A stretch of 64,000 bases of DNA from Synechocystis sp. LKSZ1 (GTDB lineage Bacteria; Cyanobacteriota; Cyanobacteriia; Cyanobacteriales; Microcystaceae). This document shows, piece after piece, positions 24,624 to 34,813 of this stretch (the first letter of the stretch is position 1; the number at the start of each line of letters is the position of its first letter). The position numbers and the translations under genes are program-made. The notes beneath the pieces are model-generated. The model saw only the letters and a program-made list of their open reading frames with translations, was not told where the DNA came from and did not search any database. The DNA is taken from assembly GCF_040436315.1 (NCBI RefSeq), contig NZ_AP031572.1:682001-746000 (forward strand), written 5' to 3'.

Positions 24624-26795
24624 TTGAAAGACATATTCAAACAGAAGGTCACACTGACTCCCTCATGCTTATCCGGATCAGCCGACAATTTATTGATGCC
24701 ATTCGTGAAGGCCTCGGAAAGCTTGTTGACTGAAAGTGAGGGATATCGTCGAGTCCGCCGCTCCGCGGCTCTCCTCGGACTAGCTATCTCCATGAGTGCC
24801 TCTAGTCTCGTTCTTTCTCATCGAGCCAACGCAACGACAAGTACTGAAACCGAGACTGCAACTACTACCCTGGCCAAGCTATCGCTTTCCTCAACCCCTG
24901 AAGTCCCGAGTCTAGAACCGAAGCCCCCAGAAACCATAGCTGCTTCCAACTTGGCGCCACCTAGCCTCAAGTACCAAGTCCGAGCAGGAGAGACCATCTG
25001 GCAAATTAGCCAAGACTTCCATCTGAGCCCCGAACTCATTGCCGCCACGAATCAAATCACGACCGATACTCCACTAGTAGAAGGGCAGACGCTCAAAATT
25101 CCCTCCACAACCTCCCGCGTCCCTCTGCTTCCCCTTGCTTCAATCCCCCCTCTCCGTCCGACGCTGGTTAGTGCTTCGCCTCAATCACTTCCTGAGCCCC
25201 AACGATCCGAACCACAACCCCGCCAAGTTTCCAGTCATTCCCCCGTAGCTTTAGCTAGCCCGGCACCCGAAATTCAAGCCGAGGTAGCTGATGTCAGTCA
25301 GCCCATCCAAGTCATTCCGGCAGAAGCCCCCGTTTTGTCGGAAAAACTCCAGGCAGCAGCCCAGGAAGCCGGTATTTCTGTTCCTCCGGCCCCGGCCCCC
25401 ATCTCGGAATTGAATCGGCCCGTGCCCATTTTTGTCCCTACTCCCGACGCTGCTATTCTACCGCCGAAGCAACCTAGGGCGGAGGTGACTCGTCTACCGG
25501 CACAATCTACTCCGCTACCTCCAGTGCTAGCCACTCCTCCTATACCTCGTAAGCCGGAATCCGAGTTGATCCCACGAACCCAAGAGCCCCCAGTAGCCTC
25601 CATTCCTCAACGACCCACTGTAACAGCCTTTAATCAGCCGATTAATATTCCCGTTATTCCCCCAGAAACCTCAACTGTCCGCTCCCAAGCAATGGCATCT
25701 CCTCAACTGGTGCCCCAGGGGAGTTCGGCCCCCGCAGCGACCTTAACCTATCAGGTCAAACCGGGAGATACGATTAATTACATTGCCCGTCAGCACGGAC
25801 TCAAACCAGAGGCAATCCTACGGGCTAACAGCATTGATAACCCTAATTTAATTCAAGTTAACCAGACTCTGGTGATCCCTCAGCACCAAGTCGCAGTCGC
25901 TCCAGCTCCTGCCCTGCCTCGTCTGGTCACACCTACAGCGACGTCCCAGTCCAGGACTCCCCGCACCACGGTGGGTTTACTGCCGGATGTTGCTGTCCAA
26001 CCGACAGTGACGACAACCGAGAATCCTTTAGCCCAGGAAACCCAACGGCTGAAAGCTGAGGTGGCCCAACTCCCATCCTCCAGCCAACACCAGGCAGCTA
26101 CTCCAGGGGCGATTCCATTGACGGTGGAGCCAGCTAGTCAAGAATCTTTAGATGCCTATGATATCAATCCCCAGTGGAATGCTCAGCGTCAACCGTCCCA
26201 GAGCAACCGCTCCCTGCCCAGGGGCTTTACGGCACCCCGCACAGCCCTAGAGCAAATTCAACGCAACTATGGCGCCCGTTCCAATGCTCGAAATCTTGAG
26301 GACTCCCAAATTGTTGGCGCTGCACCGGTTTCACCAGAAGAATACAATGATGAACTCCAATTGCCTGTCGGCATTGAAGTTAGCCCTGAATTTCCAGAGT
26401 CACCAAAGGAATTTACGGGTTATATCTGGCCCGCTAAGGGAGTGTTGACCTCTGGTTTTGGCCGTCGTTGGGGCCGTCCCCACCGAGGTATTGATATCGC
26501 AGCCCCCATTGGCACACCAATTATGGCCGCCGCCCCCGGCGAAGTTATTTTTGCTGGCTGGAATTCTGGTGGGTTTGGAAACTTAGTTAAAATTCGCCAT
26601 GCTGATGGTAGTGTGACCTACTACGGTCATACCAATCGCGTTTTGGTTCGCACCGGCGAGCTTGTTCAACAGGGCCAACAAGTCGCAGAGATGGGAAGTA
26701 CGGGACGAAGCACCGGCCCCCACCTCCACTTCGAGATTCGTCCCGATGGAAAAACAGCGGTCAATCCAATAGCCATGCTTCCCCAGAGACGCTGA
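24624..26795 (+). CDS. LysM-LysM-M23 cell wall endopeptidase
   Basis: 723 residues from a TTG at 24624, chosen because a perfect AGGAGG lies at 24612-24617 with 6-nt spacing; the frame is open back to a GTG at 24588, whose own upstream has no such site. A long basic N-terminus precedes a hydrophobic segment (ALLGLAISMSASSLVLS), so it is exported or anchored. LysM 1 (KYQVRAGETIWQISQDF) and LysM 2 (TYQVKPGDTINYIARQHG) are separated by a Pro-rich linker of about 230 residues. The C-terminal M23 domain has HRGIDIAAPIGTPI, the Zn ligands His-x8-Asp-type opening and HLHFEIRPDG. It is expected to cut peptide cross-links in peptidoglycan, as NlpD/EnvC relatives do. All catalytic residues look present. 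Confidence 0.92.
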   Translation: MKDIFKQKVTLTPSCLSGSADNLLMPFVKASESLLTESEGYRRVRRSAALLGLAISMSASSLVLSHRANATTSTETETATTTLAKLSLSSTPEVPSLEPKPPETIAASNLAPPSLKYQVRAGETIWQISQDFHLSPELIAATNQITTDTPLVEGQTLKIPSTTSRVPLLPLASIPPLRPTLVSASPQSLPEPQRSEPQPRQVSSHSPVALASPAPEIQAEVADVSQPIQVIPAEAPVLSEKLQAAAQEAGISVPPAPAPISELNRPVPIFVPTPDAAILPPKQPRAEVTRLPAQSTPLPPVLATPPIPRKPESELIPRTQEPPVASIPQRPTVTAFNQPINIPVIPPETSTVRSQAMASPQLVPQGSSAPAATLTYQVKPGDTINYIARQHGLKPEAILRANSIDNPNLIQVNQTLVIPQHQVAVAPAPALPRLVTPTATSQSRTPRTTVGLLPDVAVQPTVTTTENPLAQETQRLKAEVAQLPSSSQHQAATPGAIPLTVEPASQESLDAYDINPQWNAQRQPSQSNRSLPRGFTAPRTALEQIQRNYGARSNARNLEDSQIVGAAPVSPEEYNDELQLPVGIEVSPEFPESPKEFTGYIWPAKGVLTSGFGRRWGRPHRGIDIAAPIGTPIMAAAPGEVIFAGWNSGGFGNLVKIRHADGSVTYYGHTNRVLVRTGELVQQGQQVAEMGSTGRSTGPHLHFEIRPDGKTAVNPIAMLPQRR

Positions 26796-26906
26796 TTAAT
26801 TTCTAATTTCTGGGGGGCGATGACCCTGTCAAAGATGGGCTGCACGTCCCTCTCTGTAGCAAGAAGACGCTTGTGGCCTTGTCAATCCCTCGTCCATGAT
26901 CCCTAG

Positions 26907-27590
26907 CTATTTGAGCTGAATGAGCTGGATAGGATAGGGGGCTAGGGATTTTAGCCCAACGGAGGTTAATAATTCCTGCCATTCCTGGGGTTGGGTGGAC
27001 TGCAAAGGAGCTAGGGCCTGCAGAGTATCCTGCCAGATTTGCTGGTTAGCATAGAATTGGGCCTGATCTAGGGGGGTTTTTGCCTGGGCCAATTGGCTTT
27101 TGAGGGTTGGTGCTATTTCTACCCGTCTTAGATTAGCTTCAACATAATCAGTTTTGCCCTGACAGCTAATGGAAAACTGCCAAGTATAGGATTGATTAAA
27201 ATCTAGGGAGACAGACGTTGGCAGAGCAAGGTTCAAAATACTCGCTTGACTAGGGAGCTTGACCGTACTTTCATAGACTTCCCGACCTTGGGCATCAACG
27301 AGGAGCACTTGTCCTTCCTCTAAAGTGGTTGTGGGGACATAGACAAAGAGATGGGGATTACTGGTCGTTGTTAACGATTCCACTTCTGGGGCTATGACCT
27401 GGAGTTGCGTTGGCCCCAAACAACTACTGCCTCGGGTTCCGGCTCCACTAGTTGCGGTGGGGGCGCCCCGTTCTGCGGAAGTAGGAAATTTCAGACTCAG
27501 CCATACTTCATTTGTACCCGGGGAAGCCAGAAGCATTGGCGTCCAAATTCCCCAGGCGGCCAGGGCCAAGCCGATAGATTTTGTCAACAT
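26907..27590 (-). CDS. DUF928 family exported protein
   Basis: 227 residues with a signal peptide (SIGLALAAWGIWTPMLLA). The DUF928 features follow: RGSSCLGPTQLQVIAPE, NPHLFVYVPTT, a LNLALPTSVSLDFNQSYTWQFSISC segment, and a helical C-terminus rich in Gln/Leu. Two cysteines (GSSC and SISC) probably form a disulfide in the periplasm. The family is abundant in cyanobacteria; function unknown. Upstream neighbour on the same strand is the IMPase (12 bp), so the two probably form an operon. Confidence 0.85.
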   Translation of the reverse strand: MLTKSIGLALAAWGIWTPMLLASPGTNEVWLSLKFPTSAERGAPTATSGAGTRGSSCLGPTQLQVIAPEVESLTTTSNPHLFVYVPTTTLEEGQVLLVDAQGREVYESTVKLPSQASILNLALPTSVSLDFNQSYTWQFSISCQGKTDYVEANLRRVEIAPTLKSQLAQAKTPLDQAQFYANQQIWQDTLQALAPLQSTQPQEWQELLTSVGLKSLAPYPIQLIQLK

Positions 27591-27602
27591 ACAAACTTTG
27601 AC

Positions 27603-28484
27603 CTATGGTTGAGAGAATGTCTGCTCTGCTTCAATCTTAGCGACTTCATTCCGCAATTGTGACTCCGGGGGGGGCGACTCTAAAATTGGCATAACTAGAG
27701 GCCGAAACTGTTCCAGCAGAGCTGGTTGGCTAGCGGTCAGACAGGGAACCGGATAATGGCCGTAGTCCCGGCCGACCTGAAGGGGAAAGATAGAACCTGA
27801 ACCGAGGAAGAGAAAACTGCCCCCGGCGGCCCGTAAAATGGGCCAGGCCCCGGCAATATCCCAAATTTTAGGCGTTTTTTCTGCTCCCCCCAGGGCCGTT
27901 CCTGCCGCCACCAGCAAGATATTGTAGCTAGCAACGCCCATCAAGCGAAATTTACAGGGAAAGGGCTTGACCATGATGGCCATACTCCGGGCACAGAGAT
28001 TAAAGAGATGGTTGGAGCTGGGTTGATCAGTACTCACGTGGATCGGCTCTCCATTGAGATAGGCCCCCGTCGGCCCTGTCAGGCCACTGCCTTGGAACCA
28101 GTAGCCCCAAAACGATTGCTGAAGCAGGGGAAAATGAACAAAACCAAAGACGGGAGTACCACGGTAGAGCAGGCCCAGGGAAATGCCCCAAATGGGAATT
28201 CCCCTCGTAAAATTGGTGGTTCCATCAATGGGATCGATGACCCAACACCAATCGTTAGCCGGGAAAATATGACTGGTTTCTTCCGTCAATAGGCCATGGG
28301 TAGGGAAGCGTTGGCTCAAGCGGAGTCGGAGTTCCTGGTCTGTCCATTGGTCGGCCTCAGTGACCAAGCTTCCATCTTGCTTTCGGTCGGCGACGACCTT
28401 GGCAAATTTAGTGGCAAGAAAAAGGGCAAGCTCCGCCGTTGTGTGTTGACAAAACTCGAGAACCTCCGGCCAGTGCATCTCCAT
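27603..28484 (-). CDS. Inositol monophosphatase family phosphatase
   Basis: 293 residues. The metal/phosphate motifs are all present: LLTEETSHIF (Glu), WVIDPIDGTTNFTRG (the DPxDGTxN signature) and KIWDIAGAWPIL (WDxAG). A Lys/Asp pair at KQDGSLVTEADQ completes the first metal site. Members of this group in cyanobacteria dephosphorylate inositol phosphate, sugar phosphates or histidinol phosphate; the substrate cannot be read from the sequence. Cytosolic. Leads a probable two-gene unit with the DUF928 gene. Confidence 0.9.
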   Translation of the reverse strand: MEMHWPEVLEFCQHTTAELALFLATKFAKVVADRKQDGSLVTEADQWTDQELRLRLSQRFPTHGLLTEETSHIFPANDWCWVIDPIDGTTNFTRGIPIWGISLGLLYRGTPVFGFVHFPLLQQSFWGYWFQGSGLTGPTGAYLNGEPIHVSTDQPSSNHLFNLCARSMAIMVKPFPCKFRLMGVASYNILLVAAGTALGGAEKTPKIWDIAGAWPILRAAGGSFLFLGSGSIFPLQVGRDYGHYPVPCLTASQPALLEQFRPLVMPILESPPPESQLRNEVAKIEAEQTFSQP

Positions 28485-28558
28485 AGCGAATTCATTGGTA
28501 TAGTAAAGGACAGCCCATCCCCCAGGATACCGCTATCGTCCCCCTTTAGGAATTTCCC

Positions 28559-29311
28559 GTGACCCAGGTTCGGTTCCCTCGGCTAGTACTTTCACCTCGT
28601 TTTATTGCTCAAGTCTTGGGGCAACTCGCCCGGGAAGGTAGTCTACTGGTGCAGCAGCCTAGCCTAAAAAAATGGGGACGCTGGAGTCTGGCATCCTTAG
28701 CCGCAACGTTAATGTGGGATGTGGATTGGCCGGTTACCCTTGCCACAGCCAGCGGTATGGTCAGTGTAGCGGTGATTTATCTTATCCTTAATTCCTCTTG
28801 GCGGTCTGACTGGCGACGCTGGTTAAATCTAGCTCACACCCATCAGGGGCAATTGGCCCTCGCGGCCGCTGGCGGTGGTCTGGTTGCCCTTGGTAGTTAC
28901 GGGGCTGCGATGGTCTGGAGCCATAGCAGTGACCGTTGGTTGGCCACAGCCATTCTGCTGGAGGGAATGGCCACCTTAACAACCTTGGGTTTATTGGCCT
29001 GGCAGATCACGCAACAACGCTCCCAAAGGCATCACCAGCAATGGGAACAGTTACTTCTCCAATTGGCCCAGGGCGACCGTCTCCAACGTTTGATTATTAT
29101 TCGCCAATTGGGCAAGCGGCTCCAGCAAGGGCAACTGAGTGAAACCGAACAAGCCGAACTGCAAGATTATTTTCAACTGCTATGGAGCCAGGAAACCGAT
29201 CCCCGGATTCGTCAGGCCCTGTTGGATTATTTTCCTGTTTCTCCTGTTCCTGTCCCGATTCCCCGGATCTTAAACCGTCAACTAGCCGATAAAGTTATCC
29301 TAGGGGAGTAG
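28559..29311 (+). CDS. Hypothetical membrane protein (armadillo/HEAT-type tail)
   Basis: 250 residues from a GTG start. N-terminal half has four hydrophobic segments (LASLAATLMWDV, VTLATASGMVSVAVIYLIL, LALAAAGGGLVALGSYGAAMVW, ATAILLEGMATLTTLGLLAW). The C-terminal half is soluble and helical, with RLQRLIIIRQLGKRLQQGQLS and TDPRIRQALLDYF, the latter like one HEAT repeat. Conserved unknown as far as I can tell. It is divergent from the IMPase (74 bp) and its 3' end overlaps the convergent 29300 gene by 12 bp. Confidence 0.65.
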   Translation: MTQVRFPRLVLSPRFIAQVLGQLAREGSLLVQQPSLKKWGRWSLASLAATLMWDVDWPVTLATASGMVSVAVIYLILNSSWRSDWRRWLNLAHTHQGQLALAAAGGGLVALGSYGAAMVWSHSSDRWLATAILLEGMATLTTLGLLAWQITQQRSQRHHQQWEQLLLQLAQGDRLQRLIIIRQLGKRLQQGQLSETEQAELQDYFQLLWSQETDPRIRQALLDYFPVSPVPVPIPRILNRQLADKVILGE

Positions 29312-29932
29312 TTGCAGGCCATTGAGAAAGGCCCGGCTGGCTCGTTCCTGTTGATCAGAACCGGTGAAGCGAATTCCTATCACGTAGGCCCGGTCTTGCA
29401 CCAAATAGGCCCGGAAAATAATGGTTTCTTCAGCACTGCGAAAGGTTAACTCCCGGCCTGGATACTGATCGAGGTTAACCCGGCGATTGTTGGTAAGTTT
29501 AAATTGGTCGGAGGGCGCTACCTTTTGCTGGAGGGCATCCAGTAAAATTAGGGGATTTTTGACCTGTTGGGGAGTAAGGTTGGGCGCATAACCCGCTACA
29601 TAGCGACGATCGGCTTGACTAGAATCTAAGGTTTGAAAATTCAGATCACCAAGGCTAGTCGTTAGGGCCACATCTTCCCGGCTAAGGACGCCAGGGGGCA
29701 TCCAGAAGGATACTCCCCCTTGACGAAACACAACCAATTGCCAAGCATTGGAGCGTTCTCTTGTAGGAATAATCCCATCGGGAGGTGAACGGAACCACAG
29801 GGTATCGTCAGACCGCAAGCGGCCCGTTTCAAAGAAACTTTGTCTATTTTGGTTAACCGATTGGGCCTGGGAAGGGGAGGTCAGGCCCAAGATTCCAGAC
29901 AGAAGAGCGAGAACCAGCAAAAATGTTTTCAT
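29300..29932 (-). CDS. Exported hypothetical protein
   Basis: 210 residues with a clear signal peptide (MKTFLLVLALLSGILGLTSPSQA, cut after AQA-type site). The mature part is strand-rich: WQLVVFRQGGVSFWMPPG, NFQTLDSSQADRRYVAGYA, YPGRELTFRSAEETIIFRAYLVQDRAYVIGIRFTG in outline. The ending (a strand, then a helix with ASRAFLNGLQLL) resembles proteins of PsbP/LpqN-like folds, a weak impression only. Separated from dxs upstream by 58 bp, same strand. Confidence 0.65.
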   Translation of the reverse strand: MKTFLLVLALLSGILGLTSPSQAQSVNQNRQSFFETGRLRSDDTLWFRSPPDGIIPTRERSNAWQLVVFRQGGVSFWMPPGVLSREDVALTTSLGDLNFQTLDSSQADRRYVAGYAPNLTPQQVKNPLILLDALQQKVAPSDQFKLTNNRRVNLDQYPGRELTFRSAEETIIFRAYLVQDRAYVIGIRFTGSDQQERASRAFLNGLQLLP

Positions 29933-29990
29933 TCCAGATTTTATATTGGCAATTGAGGCTACCCCAGCCGGGGATCAGAGGTTGTGGGGG

Positions 29991-31901
29991 CTAACAGACA
30001 GCAACAGGGGCCTGGCGACGGAAAAAAGTTTTCAGGACATCATCAGCCATTTGTGGTGGAGTCAGGCCCAGATCTGCCATGGATTCTGCCGGTGTCGCAT
30101 GATCCACCAGGATGTCGGGAACCCCTAGGCGTTTGACTGGCACTAATACCTGATGATCCAGTAGGGCTTCGGCGACGGCCGAGCCAAACCCGCCCATCAG
30201 ACAACCTTCTTCTAGGGTGACAACCTTGCCGATCCGCTCAGCGAGGGGAACAATCAAGTCCGTATCTAGGGGTTTGACAAAACGAGCATTGACAACAGTG
30301 GCCTGGATGCCGTGTTCACCGAGAATTTCCGCCACCTGCAGGGCCGGATAGACCATTGAGCCGTAGCCCAACAGGAGCACATCATCGCCGTGACGAAGAA
30401 TTTCTCCCTTGCCAATCTCCAGACCTTCCCAACCCTCTTCCATCAAGGGCACTCCGATGCCATTGCCCCGAGGGTAGCGCATGGCAATGGGGCCAGCGGT
30501 ATAGTTCACCCCCGTCACCAGCATTCGCTGGAGTTCGGCTTCATCTTTGGGGGCCATGATCGTTAGGTTGGGAATACAGCGTAGGTAGGCAATATCGTAC
30601 ATGCCCTGGTGGGTCGGCCCGTCGGCGCCGACAATGCCAGCCCGATCCATACAGATAAAGACCGGCAGGTTTTGAATACAGACATCGTGGATGACTTGGT
30701 CGTAGGCCCGTTGCAGAAAGGTCGAATAGATAGCGACGACTGGCCGAATCCCTTCACAGGCCAGGCCCGCCGCTAGGGTGACGGCGTGCTGTTCTGCAAT
30801 GCCGACATCAATATATTGCTGAGGTAATTTGGCTTGAAGTTTATCCAGGCCCGTTCCGGTGGCCATGGCGGCGGTAATGCCCATAATGCGGGGATTTTCT
30901 TCCGCTAATTTCGTTAGGGTGTGGGCAAAAACCTTGGAATAACTGGGGGGCTTAGGCTTGCTGGAAGGGTAGGCCTTACCGGTAGACAGATTGAAAGGAC
31001 TCTGGGCGTGATACCCCACTTGGTCTTTTTCCGCTAGGTCGTAACCCTTGCCCTTCACTGTTGCCACATGAACAAGAACCGGGCCATGGACTTTTTGGGC
31101 CTGCTTAAAGGTATCGATGAGCTCTTGGAGGTTATGGCCATCAATGGGGCCAAAGTAGGTAAAGCCCAATTCTTCAATCACGGCGCCCACCTTGGACACT
31201 GCCAGACGCTTCATGCCTTCCCGCAGGCGTTCCATTTCCGGGCTGAGGGAATCGCCGAAGAAAGGCAAATGTTTGAATTGCTCCTCCAGATTGTCGGCTA
31301 AATTTTGAACAGCGGGGTTGAGGCGGACTTTGTTCAAGTAGCGAGAAATGGCCCCCACGTTGGGAGAAATGGACATTTCGTTATCGTTCAATACCACCAT
31401 TAGGTTGGTGTGGGGCAGATGGCCAGCATGGTTAATGGCTTCCAGGGCCATGCCCCCCGTCAGGGCACCATCACCAATAATCGAGACCACTTTAAAATCT
31501 TCCCCCTTGGCATCCCGCGCCAGGGCCATTCCCAGTCCAGCAGAAATACTGGTGGAGGCGTGGCCGGCTCCAAAATGGTCGAACTGACTTTCACATCGCT
31601 TGAGGTAGCCTGCAATGCCATCCTTTTGTCGGAGGGTATGGAAGCGATCATAGCGTCCCGTTAATAGCTTGTGGGGATAGGCCTGGTGGCCCACATCCCA
31701 GATGACCTTATCTTGATCGAGGTCTAGGGTGTAGTAGAGGGCAATGGTTAACTCCACCACGCCCAGACCAGGGCCTAAATGCCCCCCACTGGTAGCGACG
31801 GTTTGCAGATGTTTCTCGCGGATTTGACGAGCAATCTCCTCCAGTTGCCGGATTGACAGCCCATGTAACTGGTTAGGATGGGTCAGTTCGCTTATGTGCA
31901 T
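29991..31901 (-). CDS. dxs: 1-Deoxy-D-xylulose-5-phosphate synthase
   Basis: 636 residues, normal length. TPP-binding motif [18 protein letters not shown]...NDNEMSIS, the catalytic region YKxAGHASTS ([11 protein letters not shown]) and the transketolase-type [15 protein letters not shown] and RYPRGNG. It condenses pyruvate and glyceraldehyde 3-phosphate in the first step of the MEP isoprenoid pathway, feeding carotenoids, phytol and the plastoquinone side chain. The prenyltransferase for plastoquinone is encoded 13 kb away at 44839. Cytosolic; single gene. Confidence 0.98.
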   Translation of the reverse strand: MHISELTHPNQLHGLSIRQLEEIARQIREKHLQTVATSGGHLGPGLGVVELTIALYYTLDLDQDKVIWDVGHQAYPHKLLTGRYDRFHTLRQKDGIAGYLKRCESQFDHFGAGHASTSISAGLGMALARDAKGEDFKVVSIIGDGALTGGMALEAINHAGHLPHTNLMVVLNDNEMSISPNVGAISRYLNKVRLNPAVQNLADNLEEQFKHLPFFGDSLSPEMERLREGMKRLAVSKVGAVIEELGFTYFGPIDGHNLQELIDTFKQAQKVHGPVLVHVATVKGKGYDLAEKDQVGYHAQSPFNLSTGKAYPSSKPKPPSYSKVFAHTLTKLAEENPRIMGITAAMATGTGLDKLQAKLPQQYIDVGIAEQHAVTLAAGLACEGIRPVVAIYSTFLQRAYDQVIHDVCIQNLPVFICMDRAGIVGADGPTHQGMYDIAYLRCIPNLTIMAPKDEAELQRMLVTGVNYTAGPIAMRYPRGNGIGVPLMEEGWEGLEIGKGEILRHGDDVLLLGYGSMVYPALQVAEILGEHGIQATVVNARFVKPLDTDLIVPLAERIGKVVTLEEGCLMGGFGSAVAEALLDHQVLVPVKRLGVPDILVDHATPAESMADLGLTPPQMADDVLKTFFRRQAPVAVC

Positions 31902-31987
31902 AGGGAAATTACTATAGATGGATTTTGTGTGGGTTATTTCTCACTGTAGTCTATTTTTTCGCCCGGTTTCGACCCTGGAGGAATCGT

Positions 31988-33394
31988 TTAGGCTAGCAGT
32001 TTTCGGACATCGGTCACTCGCCCCGTCACTGCCGCCGCCACTACCATAGCGGGACTCATCAGTAGGGTGCGCCCTGTCGCAGAACCTTGACGACCCTTGA
32101 AGTTGCGGTTAGAAGACGAAGCGCTGATCTGATTCCCCTGGAGTTTATCGGGGTTCATGGCCAAGCACATAGAACAACCCGCCTCGCGCCATTCAAAGCC
32201 GGCTTGCTTAAAAATCTGGTCAAGGCCCTCGGCTTCAGCGGCCTGTTTAACCCGTTCTGAACCGGGCACAATAAATGCCTTGACGCCTGGTGCGACCTGA
32301 CGGCCCTGGGCCAACTTGGCGGCTTCCTGGAGGTCACTCAGACGGCCGTTGGTACAACTACCCACAAAACAAACATCAATGGGGATTCCCTTCAGGGACT
32401 GGCCCGGTTGGAGTTGCATATACTGATAGGCCTCCTGAGCAATGGCCCGTTGCTCGGGGTCGAGACTCTCCGGGCTAGGAATGGGTTCACTAATACCAAT
32501 GCCCTGGCCAGGGGTAATGCCCCAAGTGACCGTGGGTTCAATCTCGCTGGCTTCAAAGCGCACCACGTCGTCGTAAACCGCATCGACGTCACTGGCTAGG
32601 CCCTGCCACCAGGCCACCGCTTTATCCCAGTCCTGGCCACGAGGGGCAAAGTCTCGATCCTTGAGGTAGGCAAAGGTGATGGCGTCGGGATTGACGTAGC
32701 CACAACGGGCGCCCCCTTCAATGGACATATTACAAACCGTCATCCGTTCTTCCATGGTCATGGCCGCAAAAGTAGAGCCAGCGTATTCATAGGCGTACCC
32801 CACCCCGCCGTTTACCCCTAGTTTACGGATAATGTGCAAAATCACATCTTTGGCATAAACGCCGGGGGCCAGCGGGCCATTCACTTCAATTTTGCGTACC
32901 TTGAGCTTAGCCAAGGCCAGGGTCTGGGAAGCTAGCACATCCCGCACTTGAGACGTCCCAATGCCCAAAGCAATCGCTCCAAAGGCCCCGTGGGTGGAGG
33001 TATGGGAATCACCACAGGCAATGGTCATGCCGGGTTGGGTTAGGCCCTGTTCTGGGGCAATGACGTGGACAATGCCTTGGCTACCGGAACCGATGTTATA
33101 GAAGCGAATCCCCTGTTCTTGAACATTGCGCTCCAGGGCCTGGATCATTTCTTCCGCTAAACCGTCTTGGAAGGGCCGGGCCTGGTTCTCGGTGGGAACA
33201 ATGTGGTCTACCGTGGCCACAGTCCGTTCTGGGTACAAAACTTTTAGGCCCCGCTCCCGGAGCATGGCAAAGGCCTGGGGACTGGTCACTTCATGGATCA
33301 GGTGTAGGCCAATGAACAGTTGGGTCTGGCCCGAGGGGAGGGTCTGGACGGTATGCAAATCCCAAACTTTATCAAACAAGGTTCTTTCACTCAT
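31988..33394 (-). CDS. leuC: 3-Isopropylmalate dehydratase large subunit
   Basis: 468 residues from the second of two adjacent ATGs ([14 protein letters not shown]), with GGGAGAGGG just upstream; an upstream in-frame GTG is unlikely. Aconitase-fold motifs: [37 protein letters not shown] (first Fe-S cysteine) and [12 protein letters not shown] (the remaining two of the 4Fe-4S cluster). It works with LeuD, not present here, to isomerise 2- to 3-isopropylmalate in leucine synthesis. Cytosolic. Confidence 0.98.
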   Translation of the reverse strand: MSERTLFDKVWDLHTVQTLPSGQTQLFIGLHLIHEVTSPQAFAMLRERGLKVLYPERTVATVDHIVPTENQARPFQDGLAEEMIQALERNVQEQGIRFYNIGSGSQGIVHVIAPEQGLTQPGMTIACGDSHTSTHGAFGAIALGIGTSQVRDVLASQTLALAKLKVRKIEVNGPLAPGVYAKDVILHIIRKLGVNGGVGYAYEYAGSTFAAMTMEERMTVCNMSIEGGARCGYVNPDAITFAYLKDRDFAPRGQDWDKAVAWWQGLASDVDAVYDDVVRFEASEIEPTVTWGITPGQGIGISEPIPSPESLDPEQRAIAQEAYQYMQLQPGQSLKGIPIDVCFVGSCTNGRLSDLQEAAKLAQGRQVAPGVKAFIVPGSERVKQAAEAEGLDQIFKQAGFEWREAGCSMCLAMNPDKLQGNQISASSSNRNFKGRQGSATGRTLLMSPAMVVAAAVTGRVTDVRKLLA

Positions 33395-33438
33395 CATCCC
33401 TCTCCCTAACACGGTGTGGCGATACTCGGCTTCTTATT

Positions 33439-34671
33439 TTAGCGGTTTCCGGGAACCTCCGGGCACGGTGACTGCCAAGCCCGGGCTTGGTTGAGGGAAA
33501 GGGGCTTAGCAAACAGATAACCCTGGCCATAGGCACAGCCCATCTCCGCCAAAAGACTGGCCTGAGCCAGGGTCTCGACCCCTTCCGCTACCACGGTCAT
33601 ACCCAGGGCCGCCGCTAAATTGATCACCGCTTGACAAATACTGCGGCTATTGCTGTGGTGTTCCAGACCTTGAACAAAGGATTTATCGATCTTGACTGTA
33701 TCCAGTTTGTATTCATTGAGATATTGCAGGCTGGAGTAACCCGTGCCAAAGTCATCTAACGCCAACAAAAAGCCCTCCTGACGACAAGCTTGTACCCAAT
33801 GCATGGCCATATCTCGATTGAAGAGGGCCCGTTCTAGAATTTCCAATTTGATCTGCTGGGGTTTAACACCTAATGTTTTTGCCGTCTCCAATAGGCCGGG
33901 GACAAAATCTCCTCCTTCAATTTGACGACTGGCAATATTGAAACTCATGAACAAGGGATGAGCATGCTGGGTCTGGAGTTGCTTTAGGTCGGTTAGGCCC
34001 TGTTGAATCACCCATTGCCCCAGGGGAATAATCAGCGAAGTGGCCTCGGCCAGGGGAATAAAAATATCGGGACGAATCAAGCCTCGCCGAGGACTCTGCC
34101 AACGGATCAGGGCCTCGAAGCCTTCCAGGCGGTTTGTCCGTAAATTAACAATGGGTTGGTAGGCCAAGCTAAATTGCCCTTGGTGGAGGGCCTCCCGTAA
34201 CTCTCCTTCCATGCGAATCAGATCCACGGCTTCACCAATGCGGGCCGATAAACTCTGTTCTGCTTCAGCCGCGGGATAGAGGGTTAGAGATTGTTCCGGC
34301 TTGGCCCCGCGGAAATGGGTGGTTTCTGACCGAAAATAGCGTAAAACGACCAGAAGTAATAGACGGAGAATTGGATCTGCTTCCTGGATGCGTTGTTTAA
34401 CTTGCTCGTTGGTGACCACCATGAGCAAACAATCCGTCTGGGCCGTTGCCGAGGCGGAACGCGGCTTTTGATCCACCAGGGCCAATTCCCCAAAGAGACT
34501 GCCCTTGCTCAGCACATTGAGCACTAGCCTTTGGCCCTGTACTGTTGTCCAGATCTCGACTTCTCCTTCTTCGATGATGTAGGCAAAGTCCCCCACTTCC
34601 CCTTCTCGGAAGATAGTATCCCCCGCTTTGAAAGGGCGGACGGGAAGGGACTGGAGTAATGAGTAGGGCAT
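33439..34671 (-). CDS. Cyclic nucleotide-binding/EAL domain protein (c-di-GMP phosphodiesterase)
   Basis: 410 residues. Residues 8-120 form a CNB domain with the phosphate-binding cassette GELALVDQKPRSASATA, whose Glu and Arg-Ser suggest it can bind cAMP or cGMP. After a linker, residues about 150-400 are an EAL domain with all hallmark motifs: FEALIRWQ, FNIASRQ, KLEILE, ALDDFGTGYSSL, VKIDKSF and VVAEGVET. The catalytic Asp pair (DDFG) and Glu are intact, so it is probably an active phosphodiesterase turned on or off by a cyclic mononucleotide. Soluble. Divergent from the SDR gene; the 142-bp gap has two palindromes. Confidence 0.92.
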   Translation of the reverse strand: MPYSLLQSLPVRPFKAGDTIFREGEVGDFAYIIEEGEVEIWTTVQGQRLVLNVLSKGSLFGELALVDQKPRSASATAQTDCLLMVVTNEQVKQRIQEADPILRLLLLVVLRYFRSETTHFRGAKPEQSLTLYPAAEAEQSLSARIGEAVDLIRMEGELREALHQGQFSLAYQPIVNLRTNRLEGFEALIRWQSPRRGLIRPDIFIPLAEATSLIIPLGQWVIQQGLTDLKQLQTQHAHPLFMSFNIASRQIEGGDFVPGLLETAKTLGVKPQQIKLEILERALFNRDMAMHWVQACRQEGFLLALDDFGTGYSSLQYLNEYKLDTVKIDKSFVQGLEHHSNSRSICQAVINLAAALGMTVVAEGVETLAQASLLAEMGCAYGQGYLFAKPLSLNQARAWQSPCPEVPGNR

Positions 34672-34744
34672 GGCAAACGGTTTTGAGCAGGATTCTAGAA
34701 AAGTGAGGTAAAAACGAGCGAGTCGGGCAGCTTCGATGAGTTTA

Positions 34745-34804
34745 CGATAGCCTATCGACTGGAGGGATCAGTTAAGGTGAAAGATGTAGATCTCTAACGT
34801 TAGA
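34745..34804. promoter_or_regulatory. Two palindromes in the EAL/SDR divergent promoter region
   Basis: CGATAG-C-CTATCG at 34745-34757 and the perfect 12-bp palindrome TCTAACGTTAGA at 34793-34804. The latter ends 9 bp before the SDR start codon and could cover its ribosome site. They are candidate operators; no regulator is identified. Confidence 0.35.
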
Positions 34805-34813
34805 TCAAGTTTA

